In this document: positions 54,515 through 63,213 of the stretch, one piece after another
Layout: every line of letters begins with the position of its first letter
How positions within the stretch are numbered: position 1 is the stretch's first letter
DNA from: Actinomycetes bacterium
Lineage (GTDB): Bacteria; Actinomycetota; Acidimicrobiia; Acidimicrobiales; JAMCPL01
Length of the DNA: 64,000 nucleotides
Assembly (NCBI GenBank): GCA_021816935.1
Contig: JAKAWR010000005.1
Coordinates: 121,817-185,816 of the forward strand
Direction: 5' to 3'
Notes under the pieces: model-generated
What the model saw: the letters and a program-made list of their open reading frames with translations, nothing else
What the model was told of the DNA's origin: nothing
Databases searched by the model: none
Position numbers and translations under genes: made by a program

Positions 54515-56929
54515 AGTGCGGGCCGGCTCCGGGGATTCGCCCACGATCCCGGCCGGGTCCGCCAGCACAACGCCGTCGAACTCGAGCCCGCCGGCGAGAC
54601 GGGGTGGAAGCACGGTCACCCCGCTTCCCGAGAGCACTCCGGGCGTCGATCCCACGAGCGCTCCGAGCTCTTTGCAGATGCGTTCGGGAGCGATAACGGC
54701 GCACGTGCCGGGGGCCACCTCTTCCCATAGCCGACCCGCTTCGGCTGCAGCGCGACCTGCAACCGAACCGGGCTCGGCTCGCAGCGCCACTGGGGGAACC
54801 CCGGTCGAGCGTATGCTCGAGGGCAGGCTCGCGCCGGGCGATGCGGCCTGCAGTACGGGATATGCCGCGTCGAGGATTTCCACCGGCGTTCTGTAGCTGA
54901 CCGGGAGGTGGGCGACGGTCAATGCGGTCCGGAGCCCGAGGTTGCGGGCTATCTCTTCCCATCCCGAAGGCGGCTGGCTTCCCGTTGCCTGGGCCAGATC
55001 GCCCACGAGCGTGACCGAGTTGCCCATTGAGCGCCTGGCGACGACGCGCAGGTCCATAGGGCTGAGGTTCTGGGCTTCGTCGATGATCACGTGGCCGTAC
55101 CGGCGCACCTCGTGATCCTGCGGGCGGATTGCCTCCCCTCCGGGGTCCCGGTCCCCCTGCGTCGGTGCCTGCCGGGAGGGCAAGGCGGCGCCTCGGCGGT
55201 GAAGCGGGCCGAGGAGGGATCTGGCCTCGTCGATCAGGGCAATGTCGGCATCTGACCATGGGCCGCGTGAGCTGACGCCCGAGTGCTGCCCGGCGAGTAG
55301 CCTCACCTCTTCCGGTGTCAGGATTCCCCGCCCGGCGACCGTCAGGTACTCTTTCGACCCAAGGAGCCCCGAGACGAGCTGCTCCGCCGAAAGGATCGGC
55401 CACATCCGCTGCAGGAGTTTCCGGACGTGGGGATCGTGGAGCAGCCTTGCCCGGAGCTGATCGAGAGCTCGCCGTTCTGCCGCCCGGTCGAGCTCGTCAT
55501 CCCCGCTCTGCCCGTGCACCCCGGCGACCTCGCCATCTCCACCGACCCTGCTGTCCGTGGCGTCACCCCCGGTCCCCCCGGTCCCCCCCGTCCGGTCGCC
55601 CCGAATGAGGTGCCCAACGTTGAGGCCGGCGGTCCTGGACAGGTACTGGCGGGCGAGGTGGCGGACCACCATCGACTCGAAAATCCGGCGCCCGTCATTG
55701 TGCGCAAGCTTCCTCCCTCGGGCTCTCGCGGCGTAATCGCCGGCACGCCTGTGATCCAGGTTCAACGACACCGAGTCGAAAACGACTGTGGCGTCCGTTT
55801 CCGGGGGCACCCCCCTTCGCCTTACGGCTTTCTCGATGACCAGTGCCATGCGCTGATCGCCTTTCAGGCGTGTGATCTCCGGCGCGTCCCGGCGCGTCGC
55901 CTCGATCCCGGGGACCAGTCCCTGAACAGACGAGAGGGCGACGCCGGTCTCTCCCAGGGAGGGGAGCACATGGCGGATGTACCGGAGGAAGGTCAGATTG
56001 GGGCCGACAACGAGGATGCCCTGTATCTCGAAGGGAAAGCGGTAGGTGTAGAGCAGGTAGGCGGCTCGATGGAGCGCCACCGCCGTCTTGCCCGTACCGG
56101 GACCTCCCTCCACCACGAGGACGGCACTTCTCGGAGCCCGGATGATCTCGTCCTGCTCTCTCTGGATGGTGGCAACGACGCTTCTCATGTAGGGGCTCCG
56201 CGGCCGACTCACGGCAGTCAGAAGCGAACCGGGCGGTCCCGGGTCCAACGTGCTGCCTGCCGTTTCCCGGGTGTGTCGCTCGTCCCCCGCTCCACGGTTG
56301 ATCGGACGTTCCGCAGCGCCTTCCCCACGGTCCACCGGGAGCCGGCTGTACGACCCGGCACCTGTATCAGGCGGCAGGAAGCGCTCGTCCTCGATACCGG
56401 TGACCGTGTTCCCGTCCGACTCGACGTGTCTTCGAAGGGTGAGGTTCATCGGCTCGGCGGCCGTCGCACGGTAGAAGGGCTCGGCCGCGGGCGCTCGCCA
56501 GTCGATCACGAGCGGTTCGCGATCCCGGCCCGGAATACCGATCCGGCCGATCCGGTAGGTCTCCGTCCCGGCGCCCCCCCCAACCTCGCTCTCCCGCTCC
56601 CTGTCGTTCCCACCAACCCCTCCGTCCGCCCCAACCCCTCCGTCCCCGCACAGCACGTCTATGCGGCCGAAAAACGGGGAGGTCTCTTCGCCTTCGAGAG
56701 TGCTCAGCCGGGAGAGGGATTGGATCGCGAGGACGTCCTGCTGGAAGCGTTCCTGGTGGGTGCCGCCCTTTTCCCGCCACAGGGCGGCAGAGAGCGTCCC
56801 GCGTGTCTCGGCCTGCATCTCGGCGAGGCGCGCGGAGGCCCGGTCCATCTCCACCTGTTCCAAGGCGATCTCCTGTTGAAGGCGGGCCGTCCGGCTGCCT
56901 GGCGAATCGTGGGCGGGCATGCTTATCAC
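54419..56929 (-). CDS. helD: HelD-like UvrD-family DNA/RNA-polymerase helicase
   Basis: 836 residues. The N-terminal coiled coil (LQQEIALEQVEMDRASARL) and RIGRIGIPGRDREPLVIDWRAPAAEPFYRAT mark the HelD family, which removes stalled RNA polymerase and can confer rifampicin tolerance in relatives. ATPase motifs: VEGGPGTGKTAVALHRAAYLLY, HVIIDEAQNLSPMDLRV, GDLAQATG and motif VI TLYVAMTRATATLV. Low-complexity Gly/Asp insertions occur at about residues 110-130 and 460-490. Start GTG 56929 or ATG 56920; divergent from hemE. Confidence 0.88.
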   Translation of the reverse strand: MISMPAHDSPGSRTARLQQEIALEQVEMDRASARLAEMQAETRGTLSAALWREKGGTHQERFQQDVLAIQSLSRLSTLEGEETSPFFGRIDVLCGDGGVGADGGVGGNDRERESEVGGGAGTETYRIGRIGIPGRDREPLVIDWRAPAAEPFYRATAAEPMNLTLRRHVESDGNTVTGIEDERFLPPDTGAGSYSRLPVDRGEGAAERPINRGAGDERHTRETAGSTLDPGPPGSLLTAVSRPRSPYMRSVVATIQREQDEIIRAPRSAVLVVEGGPGTGKTAVALHRAAYLLYTYRFPFEIQGILVVGPNLTFLRYIRHVLPSLGETGVALSSVQGLVPGIEATRRDAPEITRLKGDQRMALVIEKAVRRRGVPPETDATVVFDSVSLNLDHRRAGDYAARARGRKLAHNDGRRIFESMVVRHLARQYLSRTAGLNVGHLIRGDRTGGTGGTGGDATDSRVGGDGEVAGVHGQSGDDELDRAAERRALDQLRARLLHDPHVRKLLQRMWPILSAEQLVSGLLGSKEYLTVAGRGILTPEEVRLLAGQHSGVSSRGPWSDADIALIDEARSLLGPLHRRGAALPSRQAPTQGDRDPGGEAIRPQDHEVRRYGHVIIDEAQNLSPMDLRVVARRSMGNSVTLVGDLAQATGSQPPSGWEEIARNLGLRTALTVAHLPVSYRTPVEILDAAYPVLQAASPGASLPSSIRSTGVPPVALRAEPGSVAGRAAAEAGRLWEEVAPGTCAVIAPERICKELGALVGSTPGVLSGSGVTVLPPRLAGGLEFDGVVLADPAGIVGESPEPARTLYVAMTRATATLVIVHAGDLPSYLSHLNQPT

Positions 56930-56940
56930 CAGGGATTCTA

Positions 56941-56960
56941 CCGGGATATAGTCGTCCCGG
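56941..56960. promoter_or_regulatory. Inverted repeat in the helD-hemE divergent promoter
   Basis: CCGGGA-N8-TCCCGG sits in the 44-bp gap between the two divergent start codons. Its central position suggests an operator for one or both genes; the binding protein is unknown. Confidence 0.4.
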
Positions 56961-56973
56961 CTAAAGTGAACTG

Positions 56974-58077
56974 GTGAGCGATGCCGATGACCCAGAAGCT
57001 CGGATTCGGTCGGGTAGGGAGCCGCGTTCGACGTTCCTCGATGCGTGCAGGGGTCGAGAGGTCCGGCACGTGCCGGCGTGGTTCATGCGCCAGGCAGGCC
57101 GCTCCCTTCCGGAGTACCGCGCAATTCGGGGTTCCGGCTCGATTCTCGATCTGGTTAAGGAGCCGGAGGCGGCGGCGGAGATCACGCTGCAGCCGGTCAG
57201 GCGCTATGGCGTGGACGCCGCGATCATCTACTCCGACATCATGGTCCCCGTGGCGGCCGTGGGCTTCGGGATCGAGGTGACGCAGGGACGGGGCCCGGTC
57301 GTGGCCGAGCCGTTCACCAGGGAGGCGGACCTGGCGAGGCTGCGGCCACTCGAGGCTCCTTCCGATGTCGCTTTCACGCTGGAGGCAATCAAGATGGCTG
57401 TGGCCGAGCTGGAGTCCGCTGGGGTGCCGCTCATTGGTTTCGCCGGAGCGCCGTTTACCGTGGCGAGCTACCTCGTGGAAGGCGGACCGTCGTCCACCTA
57501 TGTGAAAACGAAAACCCTTATGTGGGACGATCCCCCCCTCTTCGGCCGCCTCCTCGCGGTTCTCGCTCAGATGGCGCTCGACTTCGCTAGAGCGCAAGTC
57601 GGTGCGGGCGCAGCAGCCGTCCAGCTCTTCGACTCTTGGACGGGAGCGCTGTCGCCCGGCGAGTACGAACGGTTCGTGCTACCTCATACTCGGAGCGTGA
57701 TGGAGGGTCTGGCCGATCTCGGCGTCCCGCTGATCCACTTCGGGGTTGGGGCGTCCCATCTCATGAAGCTCATGGCAGGGTGTGGCTGTGACGTGCTTGG
57801 AGTCGACTGGAGAATGCCGCTCGGCAATGCGAAGGCGGTTGCAGCCAGCACCCCCGGCGGGCCGCAAGCGGTGCAGGGCAACCTGGACCCCGTCTACTGC
57901 ATTGCCCCCTGGAAGGTCTTATCGGACCGGGCGCTAGCGGTCCTACGGGAAGGTGGCGGGATTGGCCACGTTTTCAATCTCGGTCACGGCGTGCTTCCCG
58001 GGACTGACCCTGGGATGCTGTCGCGTCTCGTCGAGCTGGTGCACTCGACCGACCCCGCCGTGCTGGCCCACGGATGA
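56974..58077 (+). CDS. hemE: Uroporphyrinogen decarboxylase
   Basis: Converts uroporphyrinogen III to coproporphyrinogen III. 367 residues; signatures PAWFMRQAGRSLPEYR and GFAGAPFTVASYLVEGG are intact, with GHGVLPGTDP near the C-terminus. GTG 56974. First of three heme genes in a row, 9 bp before the ferrochelatase gene. Confidence 0.97.
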   Translation: MSDADDPEARIRSGREPRSTFLDACRGREVRHVPAWFMRQAGRSLPEYRAIRGSGSILDLVKEPEAAAEITLQPVRRYGVDAAIIYSDIMVPVAAVGFGIEVTQGRGPVVAEPFTREADLARLRPLEAPSDVAFTLEAIKMAVAELESAGVPLIGFAGAPFTVASYLVEGGPSSTYVKTKTLMWDDPPLFGRLLAVLAQMALDFARAQVGAGAAAVQLFDSWTGALSPGEYERFVLPHTRSVMEGLADLGVPLIHFGVGASHLMKLMAGCGCDVLGVDWRMPLGNAKAVAASTPGGPQAVQGNLDPVYCIAPWKVLSDRALAVLREGGGIGHVFNLGHGVLPGTDPGMLSRLVELVHSTDPAVLAHG

Positions 58078-58086
58078 GGCCAGGCG

Positions 58087-59133
58087 ATGGGTGAGCAGAC
58101 GGCTTTCGGCGTCCTGCTCATGGCCCACGGTACTCCGGCGAGTCTTGGCGACCTTCCGACGTTTCTCGCCGATATCCGCCGTGGGCGGGTGCCGGACGAT
58201 GAGGAGGTGAAAGAGCTCGCCGGGCGTTATGAGCTGATAGGCGGGCTGTCGCCGCTTGCGGAGCGGACCGCATTTCACGCAAAGGCACTCGCGGACGCTC
58301 TCGATGCCAGGTTACCCGGAGGCTATGCGGTCGCCATGGGTTTTCGGCATTCTGCGCCGTCGATCGGTGATGCCGTGCGTGAGCTGTTCGAGGTCCGGGA
58401 GGTGAGGCGCGTGATCGGGCTTGTACTCGCGCCACAGTTCTCCCCGCTGTCTATAGGCGTTTATGAAGAGAACGCTCGCAGGGCGATCGATGCCTGGACG
58501 GCATCTTCGGGAGCGGCACCAGAGGCCGGATCGGTCTTGGCGGAAGGATCGGTGAAGGAAGAGGTGGACTTCACGATGGTCCCCTCCTGGCACCTGGAGA
58601 GAGGCCTCGGCGAGCTATGGGCGGAAAGGGTGGCCTCGTCTATCGGAGAGCTCGAGGGCGTGCAGCGCGTTCACGTGCTTTTCAGTGCCCATAGCCTACC
58701 GGTCGCTGCCGCAGGGGGGCGAGGGGGTTACGCCGTGCGGGTGGAGGAGACGGCTTCGCTGGTCGCGTCGATCCTCTCGATCGCGCGCTGGGGCGCCTCG
58801 CCCGGCACCTCGCTCTCACCCGCTGTCACATGGTCGGTATGCTGGCAGAGTGCCGGTACGAGCGCCCGCGCCGGGAGGGAGGAGTGGATGGGTCCGGATC
58901 TGAAGACCGCTCTCGAGGAGGTGTCCTTTCGTGGCTACAGCGGGTGCGTGGTCTGTCCCGTCGGATTCGTCTCGGAGCATCTGGAGGTGCTCTACGATCT
59001 CGACGTCGATGCTGCGGCAACGGCGCGGGAATTGGGGTTGCGCTTCACGCGATGCTCGATGCTCGATGGTGATCGGCGCCTGGGAGAGGTGCTTGCCGAC
59101 GTCGTCATCAAGAATATGGCCAGGGCGAGATAG
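58087..59133 (+). CDS. hemH: Ferrochelatase (probably coproporphyrin ferrochelatase)
   Basis: Inserts iron into a porphyrin. 348 residues; LLMAHGTP at the N-terminus, FSAHSLP with the metal-binding His, and VCPVGFVSEHLEVLYDLD with the conserved Glu are present. In actinobacteria this enzyme normally acts on coproporphyrin III (CpfC). I do not see the four-Cys [2Fe-2S] spacing known in mycobacterial enzymes. A Gly/Ala/Ser-rich stretch interrupts it around residues 230-265. Confidence 0.93.
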   Translation: MGEQTAFGVLLMAHGTPASLGDLPTFLADIRRGRVPDDEEVKELAGRYELIGGLSPLAERTAFHAKALADALDARLPGGYAVAMGFRHSAPSIGDAVRELFEVREVRRVIGLVLAPQFSPLSIGVYEENARRAIDAWTASSGAAPEAGSVLAEGSVKEEVDFTMVPSWHLERGLGELWAERVASSIGELEGVQRVHVLFSAHSLPVAAAGGRGGYAVRVEETASLVASILSIARWGASPGTSLSPAVTWSVCWQSAGTSARAGREEWMGPDLKTALEEVSFRGYSGCVVCPVGFVSEHLEVLYDLDVDAAATARELGLRFTRCSMLDGDRRLGEVLADVVIKNMARAR

Positions 59134-59160
59134 GGGCGGAGCCGTGAGAGGTGCTGACGA

Positions 59161-60747
59161 ATGCAGTTGAGGATAGCTGTCGTCGGTGGAGGAATCGCCG
59201 GTCTTGCTGCCGCCAGGGAGCTCGCGCTTACGGGCGGCGCAGGCATCCTTGTAGAGCTTCTCGAAGCCGCCCCCGGTGTTGGAGGCAAGTTGGTCACTGC
59301 GGATTTCGCCGGTCACAGGGTGGATGTCGGGCCCGACAGCTTCCTTGTGCGCCGTCCGGAGGCCGCCGCGCTGGCGACGGAGGTCGGTGTGGGCGACCAG
59401 CTGGCGGAACCCGCGGTATCGGGTGCCTTTGTGGCAGCCGGCCACCGCCTCCGCCCGCTGCCCGAGGGGTTGGTCATGGGATTGCCGACCAGGCCGTGGC
59501 CGGTCCTTCGGTCCAGGACGATGTCGTGGCGCGGTGTGGCCAGGTTGGCGTTGGGGGCGCTCCGGTCGCCTCTCTCGTACAGGGTAGGACTATCTGGCAA
59601 ACTGTCCGGCGACCGGGACGGCAACAGCGCAGCTGCAACCATCGGTAGCTCCGCTGTGTCGCCGGGCAGGGAGCATGGAGGCCGCGCTATCGCGCTGCAG
59701 GGTGGCGACGCGGACATAGGAGCGGTGCTCGAGGCGAGTCTCGGGAAAGAGGTTGTCCAGCGGCTCGCCGATCCGATGATAGGGGGGATCTATGCCGGGA
59801 GCGTCTACGGGATGAGTGCCAGAGCGGTTTTCCCACCGCTCGTCGAGGCGATGCGAGATCCTCTGGGAATCGTGCATGGACTGGTGCGCCAAGCCCCGCC
59901 GGCAGGGAGATCGGGCAGTACGGGCGGGCGGCCGCCCACCTTCAATGCTTTGCGAGGGGGGATGGCTACCCTCGTGGACGCTGTCGAAGCAAGCGCTGCA
60001 GCGCTTGGGTGTACCGTACGCCCGGGCAGTCGGGTGGTGGCGGTTCAGCGGTCCGGCAGGCAATGGAATCTCACACTGGAGGTAACGGCTCCGGGGCGGG
60101 GCGATGGGACGCACGCGGCGAATATCGAGGAGCGCTACGACGCCTTGGTGATGGCAATCCCGGCCTACGAAGTGGCGCCTCTTTTCGGGCCGATAGCGCC
60201 GGAGGCGGCGTCAGTCATGGCTGCGATACCTTACGCGTCGGTGTCCGTAGTGACGATCCTTGCGGACGGCCTGTTCGATGCGGAGCTTCCGCCGGGGACC
60301 GGCTACCTTGTGCCGGCGGGTATGTACGCGCTTGATGATCCGGCACGCCCGCTGGTCACTGCAGGGACGTTTCTTTCGAGGAAGTGGTCTCATCTGTCGG
60401 GTTCCGGAGATGCCCTGCTCCGCTTTTCGGCCGGTCGGCACGGAGACGACCGTCACCTGTCGTACGGCGACGGCGATCTCGTGGAGCGGGCGATCAACGA
60501 GGCGGGCGCACTTATGAGAACCGAGATAGTCCCGCGGGAGACATTGGTGACGCGATGGGAGCGGGCGCTGCCCCAGTACCTCGTGGGCCATCTCGATCGC
60601 GTGGAGAATGCTGCACGCGCGTTACGGTCATTGGGACCGATCTCGCTTGCCGGGGCTTCATTTGGGGGCATAGGTATCCCCGCCTGCATCAAGAGCGGAC
60701 GGGAAGCAGCAGCGTCGTTACTGGCTCAACTAGATGAGCTCGCTTAG
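59161..60747 (+). CDS. hemY: Protoporphyrinogen/coproporphyrinogen III oxidase (HemY/CgoX type)
   Basis: FAD oxidase of the penultimate heme steps, 528 residues. The dinucleotide motif VVGGGIAGLAAARELA and GGKLVTADFAGHRVDVGPDSF start it; GGIYAGSVYGMSARAVFP and FNALRGGMATLVDAVE are in the middle, and the C-terminus has GASFGGIGIPACIKSGREAA. A variable Ser/Gly/Ala insertion (about 145-185) is unusual. The TAG stop lies in the boundary of a palindromic element, so the original C-terminus may have been altered. Confidence 0.93.
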   Translation: MQLRIAVVGGGIAGLAAARELALTGGAGILVELLEAAPGVGGKLVTADFAGHRVDVGPDSFLVRRPEAAALATEVGVGDQLAEPAVSGAFVAAGHRLRPLPEGLVMGLPTRPWPVLRSRTMSWRGVARLALGALRSPLSYRVGLSGKLSGDRDGNSAAATIGSSAVSPGREHGGRAIALQGGDADIGAVLEASLGKEVVQRLADPMIGGIYAGSVYGMSARAVFPPLVEAMRDPLGIVHGLVRQAPPAGRSGSTGGRPPTFNALRGGMATLVDAVEASAAALGCTVRPGSRVVAVQRSGRQWNLTLEVTAPGRGDGTHAANIEERYDALVMAIPAYEVAPLFGPIAPEAASVMAAIPYASVSVVTILADGLFDAELPPGTGYLVPAGMYALDDPARPLVTAGTFLSRKWSHLSGSGDALLRFSAGRHGDDRHLSYGDGDLVERAINEAGALMRTEIVPRETLVTRWERALPQYLVGHLDRVENAARALRSLGPISLAGASFGGIGIPACIKSGREAAASLLAQLDELA

Positions 60748-60909
60748 AGCCTCAGCGGATAGGGATCTCGGGCTCGTCGCCCCCCAGGCGTCGCATTGCT
60801 GCGTCGTCGTCGTCGGTCAGGCACTCCAGCCTGCCTCTCCTCCTCCGCCTTGCCCTACTCGCCTGGATGAACGACTCCCTGATCCAACCTCCCTATCCGC
60901 TGAGGCTCT
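60746..60909 (-). repeat. Palindromic element copy D
   Basis: 164 bp, with perfect 20-bp terminal inverted repeats (60746-60765, 60890-60909) flanked by TTA on both sides (60744-60746, 60909-60911). Read on the minus strand, its first ~70 bp match the left module of copy C (GGTTGGATCAGGGAGTCGTT, then CCAGGCGAGTAGGGC). It abuts the hemY stop and lies 55 bp before the proposed lnt start. Confidence 0.9.
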
Positions 60910-60964
60910 TAAGACTGAGCAGGCCGGTGAGGCCGGCCAACCTGGAGCGGAGGAAGCTGCCGGG

Positions 60965-62968
60965 ATGCTACCCGACGCCAGCGTGACCGGCGCGGGCAAC
61001 GGGGATCGCCGCGCACGCAGTGGGGGGCGTAGCGCGACACCGAGGCACCATCCCCTGGCGACCTGGGCGAGGTTGGCAACGGGAGCTGTCGGAGGGGCGA
61101 TCATGGCCCTGTCCCTTCCGCCTTGGGGTTGGTGGGTTCTGGCGTTTCCCGGCGCAGCACTCTGCGTATGGGCGGTGAGCGGGGCTGGGGCGCTAACGGG
61201 CCCGGGGCACGCGAATGACGCACGTTCGGCCAGCACGGGGATCTCCTTGTCCTTGCGAAGGGTGCGGGAACCTTTACGCGGCGCGCTCCGGCGTGCCTCC
61301 GCCGGTCTTGCTTGCGGGCTCGGCCTGTTCGTACCAGGGCTCTGGTGGTCGCTGCATTTCAACTGGTACGGAGCGGCGGTTCTGATGATCGCCGAGTCGT
61401 TGTTCATCACCGCCGCAGCCGCGTTGGTTCCTCCGGGCAGGGCGGGAATCGTAGCGCTTCCCGGTCTCATGACTGTCGCCGAATGGCTGCGGTGGCGCTG
61501 GCCGTTCGGGGGCCTCCCCCCGGGAAGCGTCGCTCTCGGCCAAGTGTCGTCCCCGCTTGCAGGCACGGCGAGACTGGGTGGAGAGATTCTCATCGTATTC
61601 CTCGTCTGGGTGACCGGCGCAGGGCTGCTTGCGATCCTGGAGTCTGCGTGGCCGGCCCGATGGCCCGGATCGTTACGGAGGGCCGTCGCTGATTCAACGG
61701 GCACGATCGGTCAAACCGACGTAGCCGAGGACATCGGAGGTAGCGGGAACGTTAGAGGTATCGAGGCGAGAGATGGATTCGCCGGCGAGCGACCCGAAGG
61801 GGGAGCGGCACGCCACCGTGGCCCGCTCTTCGCAGCGGGCGTATTAACGATCGTCGCCGTGCTGGGCATCACGTTCGCCGCCGCCTACGCTCCTGACGGC
61901 GGTCGTGCCGTATCCCATGTGAGGATCGCAGCGGTCCAGGGCGGTGGGATAAGGGGGGACAGCGCGCTGCAGGTGCCGGCTGCAACGGTGTTCAACGCCG
62001 CCGTGGCCGCTACCGAGAGGCTTCTGGAAGAGGAGTGCCGCAATGGGATCGCTGGCCATGCAGTCCATGACACCGAGGACGGGTCCGCGGCTGTGTCACC
62101 GAGCGAGGTTACCGTGGCCCGGAGGCCCGGCGCGACTGCCGGGAGGCACTGTACGGCGGCCAGTCGCCGAAGTAATCCGGATCTCGTTATCTGGCCAGAG
62201 GACACCGTTGCCGTTGACGGGCCCTTCACTGGCTCGTACGAAGAGGCTGAGCTATCCGGGTTCGCCCGGTCGCTGCATGCGACCCTCGAGGCAGGCGTAA
62301 CCCGGCCTGTGGGTGTGGCATCGGGAGAGAATTTCTCGGTAGCGATCGCTCCGAGTGGCAAGGTTGTATCCCGTTACGAGAAAATGCACCGAGTGCCTTT
62401 CGGTGAGTATGTCCCGTTCCGCTCGTTCTTCAGCCACTTTGCCAATTTGAACGAGGTCCCGCGGGACGCGATTCCCGGCAAGGGACCGCCCATCCTTGCG
62501 ACCCCGGCAGGGAGGCTCGGGATGATGATCTCATTCGAGGTGTTCTTTCCCAGGCAGGGAAGGGATGCGGTACGGTCCGGCGGGCGGCTGCTGATCGTCC
62601 CGACGAACACCTCGTCCTATGCCAAGAGCCAGATGCCCGGCCAGGAGCTGGCAGCGGCACGGCTGCGGGCTATCGAAGAGGGGAGAGATCTCGTCCAGGC
62701 AGCGCCTACCGGCTACAGCGCCGTCATTACCAATCGCGGGAAGGTAGTGGAGGTGAGCGTCCTCGGCCGGCAGCAGGTGCTGGTGGGGGCCGTGGCCCTC
62801 AGGACCGGCGACACCGTTTACGAGCGCACAGGCGACCTTCCGGTACTCCTTCTTTGCCTGCTCCTCACGGTTGCAGGTTGGGTAGTGGACATCCGCAGCC
62901 GCGACGAAACCGTTGCCGCGCGGAACGAACGGCGCAGTGTCCCGAATGCTAACGGCCTTGTGGCGTGA
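60965..62968 (+). CDS. lnt: Apolipoprotein N-acyltransferase-like protein with Ser at the nucleophile position
   Basis: 667 residues from ATG 60965, with GGAGGAA ten bases upstream; the longer frame from 60734 lies in the palindromic element. The N-terminal half has about seven hydrophobic segments, then a nitrilase domain: Glu412 (VIWPEDT), Lys473 (YEKMHRVPFGEYVPF) and MMISFEVFF where the family has (V/I)C(Y/F)E. Residue 523 is thus Ser (codon TCA) in place of the acyl-accepting Cys. The enzyme normally N-acylates lipoproteins in the membrane; activity here is doubtful. Low-complexity linkers are also present. Confidence 0.85.
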   Translation: MLPDASVTGAGNGDRRARSGGRSATPRHHPLATWARLATGAVGGAIMALSLPPWGWWVLAFPGAALCVWAVSGAGALTGPGHANDARSASTGISLSLRRVREPLRGALRRASAGLACGLGLFVPGLWWSLHFNWYGAAVLMIAESLFITAAAALVPPGRAGIVALPGLMTVAEWLRWRWPFGGLPPGSVALGQVSSPLAGTARLGGEILIVFLVWVTGAGLLAILESAWPARWPGSLRRAVADSTGTIGQTDVAEDIGGSGNVRGIEARDGFAGERPEGGAARHRGPLFAAGVLTIVAVLGITFAAAYAPDGGRAVSHVRIAAVQGGGIRGDSALQVPAATVFNAAVAATERLLEEECRNGIAGHAVHDTEDGSAAVSPSEVTVARRPGATAGRHCTAASRRSNPDLVIWPEDTVAVDGPFTGSYEEAELSGFARSLHATLEAGVTRPVGVASGENFSVAIAPSGKVVSRYEKMHRVPFGEYVPFRSFFSHFANLNEVPRDAIPGKGPPILATPAGRLGMMISFEVFFPRQGRDAVRSGGRLLIVPTNTSSYAKSQMPGQELAAARLRAIEEGRDLVQAAPTGYSAVITNRGKVVEVSVLGRQQVLVGAVALRTGDTVYERTGDLPVLLLCLLLTVAGWVVDIRSRDETVAARNERRSVPNANGLVA

Positions 62969-63176
62969 GCCAACGGATGCCAGGTGCTTGCGAGCTGCTC
63001 GGAGGAGAGAAATCTCGCGATCTCGGTTGCCGGTGGAGACCCGATGCTCCTCAGCGCAGGTGACGCGTGCTTGCGTCAGCAGAACCACTACTTGGAGTGA
63101 TTCTAGGGGTTCATTTCGCAGCCCTCATGTCGCAAAATCGGGTGTAATTACCTGAAACAGGTAGGTGTCTTCACGC

Positions 63177-63205
63177 TTGCAAGGTTAGTAGGCGCTGAGT
63201 ATAGT
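63177..63205 (+). promoter_or_regulatory. Sigma-70-type promoter for the prepilin gene
   Basis: TTGCAA (63177-63182), a 17-bp spacer and TATAGT (63200-63205), 8 bp before the GTG start at 63214. That spacing would give a leaderless or nearly leaderless mRNA. The rest of 62969-63176 shows no gene. Confidence 0.6.
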
Positions 63206-63213
63206 TATGGGTA

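Noticed and set aside
55427..56977. 516-residue plus-strand open frame
   Set aside because: It is opposite helD, whose helicase motifs are unambiguous; the plus frame is a GC-rich shadow.
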